64,000 nt of DNA, from assembly GCF_000148545.1 (NCBI RefSeq), contig NZ_AEDV01000083.1:1-64000 (forward strand), read 5' to 3'. Under the pieces are notes generated by a model. The model made no database searches and was not told where the DNA came from. It saw nothing but the letters and a program-made list of their open reading frames with translations. This DNA comes from Streptococcus mitis SK597. Lineage in GTDB: Bacteria; Bacillota; Bacilli; Lactobacillales; Streptococcaceae. This document shows positions 58,736 to 64,000 of the stretch, one piece after another; within the stretch, counting starts at the first letter, position 1; each line of letters starts with the position of its first letter. Position numbers and translations under genes: made by a program.

Positions 58736-60085
58736 ATGGAATTAGTTTGGAAGATAGTATATGTGTTTTTGATATCTGGATTGGAATTGTTTATATTTTT
58801 TAAGGTGGATGGAATTGTTCTAACTCTGGAGAGAGTTTTTAAGTCCTTTCTTTTTAAGCTACTTTTAGCAGTTGTTTTTGTAACGATTAGCTATATAGTA
58901 GGAAATACTTACCTAACTTATTTTATGGAACCCTTGTACGGCATTGGTTTATCTTTCTTATTGTTAAGAGGGCTTCCTAAAAAACTACTCTTCTTTTATG
59001 GTCTCTTCCCAATGATGTTGGTGAATCTTTTTTTCAGGGTAGTCTCCTATTTTGTGATTCCATTTTTGGGGCAAGGGCATGTGTATGATGACCGCTCTTT
59101 TATTTGGTTATGTATAAAAATTTTCATTTGCTTTATTTCTCTAGCCTTTTTGAAATGGTTAGACTATGATTTTACTAGTTTGAGAAGGGAGACTCTCGAT
59201 AAAGGTTTTCAAAAGTCCCTGACTACGATTAACTGGATAATGGGGGCTTACTATCTAGTGATGCAAAGTCTGTCTTTCTTTGAATATGAACAAGGTATTC
59301 AATCAACGACTGTTCGCCATCTCATCCTAGTCTTTTACCTACTCTTTTTTATGGGTATTATCAAGAAGCTAGATACCTATTTGAAGGACAAACTCCATGA
59401 GAGATTGGACCAAGAACAGGCCTTGCGCTACAGAGATATGGAACGCTATAGTCGGCATATAGAGGAACTTTACAAGGAAGTCCGGAGTTTTCGCCATGAC
59501 TACACCAACCTCTTGACCAGTTTACGTCTGGGCATTGAAGAGGAGGATATGGAGCAGATAAAAGAGGTCTACGACTCGGTCTTAAAGGATTCTAGTCAGA
59601 AATTGCAGGACAACAAATATGACCTTGGCAGATTGGTAAATATTCGGGACCGTGCCCTCAAAAGTCTTCTAGCAGGGAAATTTCTAAAAGCTAGAGATAA
59701 GAAGATTGTCTTTAATGTCGAAGTTCCTGAGGAGATTCAGGTCGAGGGGATGAGTCTACTTGATTTTCTAACCATTGTGTCCATCCTTTGTGACAATGCT
59801 ATTGAAGCCAGTGCAGAGGCCAGTCAACCTCATGTTTCAATCGCCTTTTTAAAAAATGGAGCACAGGAGACCTTTATCATTGAAAATTCCATCAAAGAAG
59901 AGGGCATAGATATTTCTGAGATTTTCTCCTTTGGAGCCAGTTCTAAAGGGGAAGAGAGAGGAGTTGGTCTCTATACTGTTATGAAAATTGTGGAAAGCCA
60001 TCCTAATACCAGTCTAAATACCACCTGTCAAAATCAAGTCTTTCGTCAGGTTTTAACAGTTCACTCGATGTCAGTTGATGATTAG
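58736..60085 (+). CDS. blpH: peptide-pheromone histidine kinase BlpH
   Basis: 449 aa HPK10-type kinase. N-terminal six to seven membrane segments (1-210) forming the pheromone sensor, then H-box SFRHDYTNLLTSL (His about 253), N-box CDNAIEAS and G-box GASSKGEERGVGLY. No frameshift, all motifs intact. Thirteen nt after blpR. In pneumococcus the next gene is blpC, its peptide ligand; none follows here. Confidence 0.92.
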   Translation: MELVWKIVYVFLISGLELFIFFKVDGIVLTLERVFKSFLFKLLLAVVFVTISYIVGNTYLTYFMEPLYGIGLSFLLLRGLPKKLLFFYGLFPMMLVNLFFRVVSYFVIPFLGQGHVYDDRSFIWLCIKIFICFISLAFLKWLDYDFTSLRRETLDKGFQKSLTTINWIMGAYYLVMQSLSFFEYEQGIQSTTVRHLILVFYLLFFMGIIKKLDTYLKDKLHERLDQEQALRYRDMERYSRHIEELYKEVRSFRHDYTNLLTSLRLGIEEEDMEQIKEVYDSVLKDSSQKLQDNKYDLGRLVNIRDRALKSLLAGKFLKARDKKIVFNVEVPEEIQVEGMSLLDFLTIVSILCDNAIEASAEASQPHVSIAFLKNGAQETFIIENSIKEEGIDISEIFSFGASSKGEERGVGLYTVMKIVESHPNTSLNTTCQNQVFRQVLTVHSMSVDD

Positions 60086-60153
60086 AAGATCTGTGGAAAG
60101 AAGTACCGCCTGTAGTCATCAATTAAAATGCCATAGTATATGAGGTACCCTAT

Positions 60154-60510
60154 ATGAATAAGAAATCCTTTTTTATCATCTGTTCTACGTTGATTATAGC
60201 ATCGAATCTTCTCATGATTTCCGTGGTGAATAAGGGAGAAGGAACAGGGAGCAACCTGTTTGTGATTGCTATAGCCTGTGTTATGTTACCAGTCTTTTTA
60301 TATGCAGTTGAAAACCAACTGACTTCATTGATAAGAGTAGAATCAATACTCCTGATTCAGTTGGCAGTTATATCTCTACTCCGTCTTGTCAACAGAATAG
60401 GGAGTACGCCTGAAATTCTCAACATTATCATTACCCTTATCGCTTTGGCAAGTGGAACAGCTGCTATCCTTGTTGCGATCATGAGAATATATGAGAACAT
60501 ACGGAAGTGA
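60154..60510 (+). CDS. unknown four-segment membrane protein
   Basis: 118 aa with four hydrophobic segments (about 6-24, 33-52, 63-82, 88-112) and a short charged end. Not recognised. It occupies the place after blpH where blpC would be. Followed by a terminator and the first BlpR-type promoter, so it is upstream of the induced genes. GAGG about nine bases before the ATG. Confidence 0.55.
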   Translation: MNKKSFFIICSTLIIASNLLMISVVNKGEGTGSNLFVIAIACVMLPVFLYAVENQLTSLIRVESILLIQLAVISLLRLVNRIGSTPEILNIIITLIALASGTAAILVAIMRIYENIRK

Positions 60511-60558
60511 GGGTGAGTAGTTTTCTATTTTGTATTTTCACATTGTCAAGTTCCCCAG

Positions 60559-60590
60559 GGCAAGTATGTTTTTCATGCTTGCTTTTTTTA
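60559..60590 (+). terminator. terminator of module 1
   Basis: GCAAGTATG (60560-60568), loop TTTTT, CATGCTTGC (60574-60582), then seven T. Near-identical to the one at 61050. Confidence 0.9.
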
Positions 60591-60596
60591 TTTTTA

Positions 60597-60663
60597 ACAA
60601 TTCAAGATGTTTTGATGACCGTTTGTGATTTGGATGGAAAATTTTAAAAAATAGTAGTATACT
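60597..60663 (+). promoter_or_regulatory. BlpR-type induced promoter, module 1
   Basis: Direct repeat ACAATTCAAGA (60597-60607) and ACCGTTTGTGA (60618-60628), 21 bp start to start, then 29 bp to -10 TATACT (60658-60663). Spacing is identical to module 2. Matches the LytTR direct-repeat pattern used by BlpR and ComE. Confidence 0.8.
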
Positions 60664-60711
60664 AGCCTTATTAAGGTTGTAATAGGACGAAAGTAAAAAG
60701 AGGTATTCCTC

Positions 60712-60756
60712 GTGAATGCAAAAACAACGTTACAATTGGCTATTATGGTTGCTTAA
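60712..60756 (+). pseudogene. possible stub of a double-glycine bacteriocin leader
   Basis: GTG 60712, eight bases after GAGG, reads MNAKTTLQLAIMVA and stops. It looks like the opening of Blp bacteriocin leaders (MN-K---Q--IM pattern, from memory). The same frame goes on as RLELVCRGAVLGG, which resembles a decayed leader end. It is the first translatable ORF after the BlpR-type promoter. Confidence 0.35.
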
Positions 60757-60799
60757 AGGCTTGAGCTTGTATGTAGAGGAGCTGTACTTGGAGGTAATT

Positions 60800-60919
60800 A
60801 TGGATTTCAAAAGTTTTCTTATTGTTTTTGTTGTTGGTATGTTTGTTTCTTTTATTACTTCTTTAATTAGGGAAAAATTTTTAAAATCTCCAAAGAAGAA
60901 TAAAGATAGATCTAATTAG
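60800..60919 (+). CDS. 39-aa single-span membrane protein
   Basis: MDFKSFLIVFVVGMFVSFI... with one membrane helix (5-23) and a basic tail (KSPKKNKDRSN). GGAGG lies just before the ATG; the longer frame from 60716 has no such site. The only intact gene behind promoter module 1. Size and layout fit small bacteriocin-immunity proteins, but I see no known family. Confidence 0.55.
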   Translation: MDFKSFLIVFVVGMFVSFITSLIREKFLKSPKKNKDRSN

Positions 60920-61048
60920 ATAAAGAGATTTTTTATCGCTAGTTTAATCTACAGGGGAGTTTCTTTAATATTGTTTCGCCTGTTAAAATGATATGTGATA
61001 GCAGGATAAAAAATCTACAAATTAAGTTGGTATCAATATGGTGTAAAT

Positions 61049-61078
61049 GGCAAGTATGTTTTCCATGCTTGCTTTTTT
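61049..61078 (+). terminator. terminator of module 2
   Basis: GCAAGTATG (61050-61058), loop TTTTC, CATGCTTGC (61064-61072), then six T. Confidence 0.9.
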
Positions 61079-61086
61079 AATTTTTT

Positions 61087-61153
61087 ACAATTCAAGATGT
61101 TTTGATGACCATTTATGATGTGAGTGTTCCAAGGATAAAATGAGTGCTATACT
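61087..61153 (+). promoter_or_regulatory. BlpR-type induced promoter, module 2
   Basis: ACAATTCAAGA (61087-61097), 10 bp, ACCATTTATGA (61108-61118), 29 bp, -10 TATACT (61148-61153) in TGCTATACT. Drives the genes from 61211 onward. Confidence 0.82.
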
Positions 61154-61210
61154 AGCAGTGTAAAGGTTGTAGCTAAACTAAGATAAAGCATACATTTAGG
61201 AGGAAATTTT

Positions 61211-61375
61211 ATGAAGAAAAAAATACTGATTATTTTCGTTCTATATCTGATCATGTCTACCCTTCTTTATCCGCTTAGGGAGAGTATTTGGTATCATCTA
61301 TTTTATACCATAGCCTATATGATTGCGGTTGTGATCTATTTTGCTTTAACTAAAAAGAAAGGAGCAAAGAAATGA
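61211..61375 (+). CDS. 54-aa two-span membrane protein
   Basis: Starts MKKKILIIFVLYLIMS; two membrane segments (5-22 and 30-48) and a Lys-rich end. AGGAGG ribosome site. Stop overlaps the next ATG (ATGA at 61372-61375), so translation is coupled. First gene after promoter module 2; immunity-like by position, not by family. Confidence 0.7.
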   Translation: MKKKILIIFVLYLIMSTLLYPLRESIWYHLFYTIAYMIAVVIYFALTKKKGAKK

Positions 61376-61776
61376 AAGCTTTTCTTGCTAAAAAACGGAA
61401 CATCTTCCTTACGAGATTGTTCCTAGGTCAGTTGCCCTTGCTTGTCTCTACTTATCTATTTCTATCTCGTCAGTTTTTAAATTTTTCATTGGTTTTCCAA
61501 TTTCTTTTAGTGGTTATTAACTTGGCCTCTATTTTGGTTACTGTTTACCTCACTAGGGAGATGAGGATAAGAGAGTTTGAAGATGATGATTTGGTTAGTC
61601 CTAGAACCAATCAACTTATGTATATCGGTTTGACAGGTTTTATGTCTATCATTTGTTTGTATAGAGGTATCACAGCAGGAGAATCTTACCAACAACTAAT
61701 TGCCTATATTGGCGCTATTCTCTGCTTGCTTATCATGCTTTTGCTCATTTGGGGCTTGAAGTATTATAAAAAGTAG
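61372..61776 (+). CDS. 134-aa four-span membrane protein, blp immunity-region type
   Basis: Four hydrophobic segments (about 12-30, 36-58, 80-98, 110-130) with an acidic loop REFEDDDLVSPR between the second and third. Coupled to the 54-aa gene. Similar small membrane proteins are found in blp immunity regions; exact name not recognised. Confidence 0.7.
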   Translation: MKAFLAKKRNIFLTRLFLGQLPLLVSTYLFLSRQFLNFSLVFQFLLVVINLASILVTVYLTREMRIREFEDDDLVSPRTNQLMYIGLTGFMSIICLYRGITAGESYQQLIAYIGAILCLLIMLLLIWGLKYYKK

Positions 61777-61858
61777 CTTGCCTTCTTCTTCTGACAGAAT
61801 CTTTGATTAGAAGGCTCTATTAAACTGTCCGTGAAATAAGTGAATGGAGGTATTTAAA

Positions 61859-62242
61859 ATGAAATATAGATTATTTCTTGTTATTTTCTTGAGTAGTGTG
61901 TTGAATATTCTTTTAGGGACATTTTTACAAATCTCTAATGTATCGATTGGGTGGCTTGTTCTCTACAGTGGATTATTTGAAGCAGGCATTTTCCTTCTTG
62001 CTAATAAAGGGGTGGCGGTAAAAATCAAGGAAGTAGACATTCGAAACCGCTTTAAATTTATTTTTGGAAAAACCTTATGGTTTCAAATTCTTTTGCTCAT
62101 CTTTTTGATGGTCAAACTTTATCTTGGTTTGGATGCGAGGTTGATTTTATTCTATGGACATATTTTCATTGTCTTTAATGCCTTAATGTATCTATTATCT
62201 AGTAGTCAGGTTAGCCTTAAAAAGAACAAGCTGTCTTCTTAA
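61859..62242 (+). CDS. 127-aa membrane protein, blp immunity-region type
   Basis: Four hydrophobic segments (about 4-22, 30-48, 68-86, 95-112) and a basic end. ATG 61859 is eight bases after GGAGG; ATG 61844 overlaps that site and is rejected. Not recognised as a known family. Confidence 0.7.
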   Translation: MKYRLFLVIFLSSVLNILLGTFLQISNVSIGWLVLYSGLFEAGIFLLANKGVAVKIKEVDIRNRFKFIFGKTLWFQILLLIFLMVKLYLGLDARLILFYGHIFIVFNALMYLLSSSQVSLKKNKLSS

Positions 62243-62305
62243 TCTTGCAGTAATAGAGCCTGACAAGGCGAGCCATCCTGTCTTGTAGATAGTAGGAGGA
62301 ATTCT

Positions 62306-62995
62306 ATGAAAAAACACCCTATTCTTTTCAAAACGAGTGCAATTCTTTCTTATTTGTTTCTGTTTTTCGGACTGTCTTGGACGACCCAATTTTGGAGCAA
62401 TTATTGGGAGTTCTCGTCTTGGGTAGGAAATATTATCTGGATTCGAAACATCATCAGCCTTCTCTTTATCTGCTTGATGATTTGGATTTTGGTTAGGTCG
62501 GGCCATGCTTATCTCTTTCGTATCCCTAGAAAAAAGTGGTTGAGCTATTCCGTCCTGACGGTGTTAGCAGCTGTTGTGCTTATCTGTTTTAACTATCTGA
62601 CAGCTAAACACGTTCAGGGGACGAACGAAGGTTGGAATTTGTTTATTGCCTATAGTGAGACCAATTTTGCGGAGTTTGGTGTTTACCTAACCTTAATCGT
62701 ACTAGGACCTCTGATGGAAGAATTGGTGTGTAGAGGACTGCTTCAACATGCCTTCTTTAAGAATTCGAGGTGGGGGCTGGATCTTCTCTTTCCGTCATTC
62801 TTATTTGCCTTGCCCCACTTTTCTAGCTTGCCAAGTTTCGCAGATATTCTTGTCTATACGGCAGTGGGCTGTCTATTTGCCTGTCTAACACGTTATACGA
62901 AGAGTATCTATCCTTCTTATTCGATTCATATTGTTAATAATATCATCGCAAACTTACCATTTTTGCTCACTTTTTTACATAGGGTCTTGGGGTAA
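62306..62995 (+). CDS. blpY: CPBP intramembrane metalloprotease, BlpY-like
   Basis: 229 aa, about six to seven membrane segments. All CPBP/Abi motifs present: EELVCRG (EExxxR, about 146-151), FALPHFSS (FxxxH) and HIVNN (HxxxN, near the C-terminus). Abi proteins in bacteriocin loci give self-immunity and may process peptides. Name is from position and memory of the pneumococcal locus. Confidence 0.8.
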   Translation: MKKHPILFKTSAILSYLFLFFGLSWTTQFWSNYWEFSSWVGNIIWIRNIISLLFICLMIWILVRSGHAYLFRIPRKKWLSYSVLTVLAAVVLICFNYLTAKHVQGTNEGWNLFIAYSETNFAEFGVYLTLIVLGPLMEELVCRGLLQHAFFKNSRWGLDLLFPSFLFALPHFSSLPSFADILVYTAVGCLFACLTRYTKSIYPSYSIHIVNNIIANLPFLLTFLHRVLG

Positions 62996-63036
62996 AAAAA
63001 CAAAAGTCTTGCTTTTCAGCCATAGAGGAGGTTACC

Positions 63037-63246
63037 ATGTATAAACACTTATTTTTCCTAGATTCCAAAACCTTAGACTGGTTGACTCCTTATATTCTGG
63101 TCTTGGCTTCTGACACCATTACCTTTAATGTTTTTGTGCTAACCTTTGTATCTGTTATGGCCTTTTATTTCCTAAACCCCATGCTATCTTTAATGGCTAT
63201 CTTTTTAGGGGGTGGTTATGTGGTCGGATTTTGGTTACTCAAATGA
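63037..63246 (+). CDS. blpZ: BlpZ-like membrane protein
   Basis: 69 aa, two to three hydrophobic segments, start MYKHLFFLDSKTLDWLTPYI and end GGGYVVGFWLLK, which agrees with what I recall of pneumococcal BlpZ. Lies between two CPBP protease genes with GAGGAGG upstream. Function unknown, assumed immunity. Confidence 0.75.
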   Translation: MYKHLFFLDSKTLDWLTPYILVLASDTITFNVFVLTFVSVMAFYFLNPMLSLMAIFLGGGYVVGFWLLK

Positions 63247-63311
63247 TTTGTTTTGGAAAGGCTAGAACTAAAGAATGACGTGTAGGGAAGTTTGGTGGGG
63301 AGGATAGTTTT

Positions 63312-63923
63312 ATGGAGTTTTTTGATAAATTTCATGCCTTGTGCTTTGGATTTTTAGTACTACTAATCGTCATTACAGTTCCTTATACGATTAACCACGG
63401 GGATTTTTTTCAAAATGAATCTGAATTGATTATTGTAAGTCTTCTAGTAACCTCGCTGAGTGTTGCTTATGCTAGAAAGTTTGATATGATTTCTTTTGGG
63501 ATGTTAAGCAAGAAACAACTTTTGCTTTTCACTGCAATCTTTCTTCTAAGTGTACTTGAGACGCTGGTTTATATTCATTTCTTCGCTGTTTCTTCTGGCG
63601 CAGGAGTTCAACACTTGGCGGAAGTCAGCAGAGGAATTTCTCTGTCTTTGATTTTGACTTCCTCAGTTTTTGGCCCCATCCAGGAGGAACTCATTTTCAG
63701 AGGACTTCTTCAAGGTGCGGTTTTTGACAACTCTTGGTTAGGGCTTGTGCTAACTTCCTCTCTCTTTTCTTTCATACATGGACCTTCTAATGTCCCTTCG
63801 TTTATTTTTTATCTACTTGGGGGCTTGTTGCTGGGCTTTGCTTATAAAAAGAGCCAAAACCTATGGGTTTCTACTCTAGTCCACATGTTTTACAACAGTT
63901 GGCCACTCTTATATTATTTATAA
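63312..63923 (+). CDS. pncP: CPBP intramembrane metalloprotease, PncP-like
   Basis: 203 aa with about six membrane segments. Motifs EELIFRG (EExxxR), FSFIHG (FxxxH) and HMFYN (HxxxN) all present. Matches the last gene of pneumococcal blp loci (pncP). Followed by a strong terminator, so the locus ends here. Confidence 0.83.
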   Translation: MEFFDKFHALCFGFLVLLIVITVPYTINHGDFFQNESELIIVSLLVTSLSVAYARKFDMISFGMLSKKQLLLFTAIFLLSVLETLVYIHFFAVSSGAGVQHLAEVSRGISLSLILTSSVFGPIQEELIFRGLLQGAVFDNSWLGLVLTSSLFSFIHGPSNVPSFIFYLLGGLLLGFAYKKSQNLWVSTLVHMFYNSWPLLYYL

Positions 63924-63931
63924 AAATTATG

Positions 63932-63966
63932 AAAAGGTAAGTAGGAGATTGTGCTTACCTTTTTCT
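63932..63966 (+). terminator. blp locus terminator
   Basis: AAAAGGTAAG (63932-63941) with CTTACCTTTTT (63954-63964), T tail. Confidence 0.88.
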
Positions 63967-64000
63967 TTCTATAATGATACTCAAGCCAATCCAGAGGCTT

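Noticed and set aside
60716..60919. 67-aa reading frame from ATG 60716
   Set aside because: No ribosome site for this start; the GGAGG-preceded ATG at 60800 gives a typical small membrane protein.

Overview
The window looks like chromosomal DNA of a Mitis-group streptococcus (Streptococcus mitis / oralis / infantis / pneumoniae relatives). Evidence: low-GC coding style, extended -10 promoters (TGNTATAAT), several BOX-type repeats, and genes whose closest relatives I know from pneumococcus: epuA-endA, amiACDEF, piuBCDA, the scpA-scpB-rluB-yidD cluster, hrcA-grpE-dnaK-dnaJ with paired CIRCE elements, and a blp bacteriocin-regulation locus. The order of blocks differs from the pneumococcal order as I remember it, and a malolactic operon and an MprF-like gene are present, so a commensal relative is more likely than S. 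pneumoniae. Species assignment is inference.

Layout. 1-8.7 kb: yidC2 and acyP (minus), then a plus-strand housekeeping run (RNA methyltransferase, BI-1 family protein, asnA, rsmD, coaD, SepM-like protease, DUF1146 protein, murA, epuA, endA). 8.8-17.2 kb: CorC/HlyC-like protein, tRNA-Cys and the ami oligopeptide permease operon. 17.2-24.5 kb: LysR regulator (MleR-like), small XRE regulator, malolactic enzyme, malate permease and an MprF-like protein. 24.5-27.9 kb: transposase remnant, an apparent aromatic leader-peptide attenuator, and a TrpXYZ-type ABC transporter. 28.1-34.4 kb: yneF, then murI through yidD in a tightly overlapping operon. 34.4-39.3 kb: minus-strand piuBCDA iron-uptake operon and galE. 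39.6-46.7 kb: pepA, an orphan bacteriocin-immunity gene, Na/Pi transporter (minus), pgk, ArAE-like protein, glnR-glnA. 46.7-48.2 kb: PadR with two DUF2812 proteins. 48.2-55.5 kb: heat-shock operon with unusual structured repeats in its gaps, then a small membrane-anchored protein and a HIT protein (minus). 55.5-57.3 kb: ecsAB-like ABC transporter. 57.4-64 kb: blp locus.

Most notable points: (1) the blp locus keeps the receptor kinase, response regulator, two duplicated BlpR-type promoters and immunity/CPBP-protease genes, but no pheromone (blpC), exporter (blpA/B) or intact bacteriocin gene is visible between blpH and pncP; only a 14-codon stub resembling the start of a bacteriocin leader follows the first promoter. 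This looks like a listening, immune-only locus. (2) Three ~104-bp repeats occupy successive gaps of the grpE-dnaK-DJ-1-dnaJ region. Their stems differ in sequence but keep pairing, which points to a conserved folded structure. (3) At least three genes (1387, 4035, 6130) have a TGNTATAAT box ending 6-7 nt before ATG, which predicts leaderless mRNAs. (4) The Trp-type transporter is preceded by a leader peptide rich in Phe/Tyr, alternative hairpins and a terminator.
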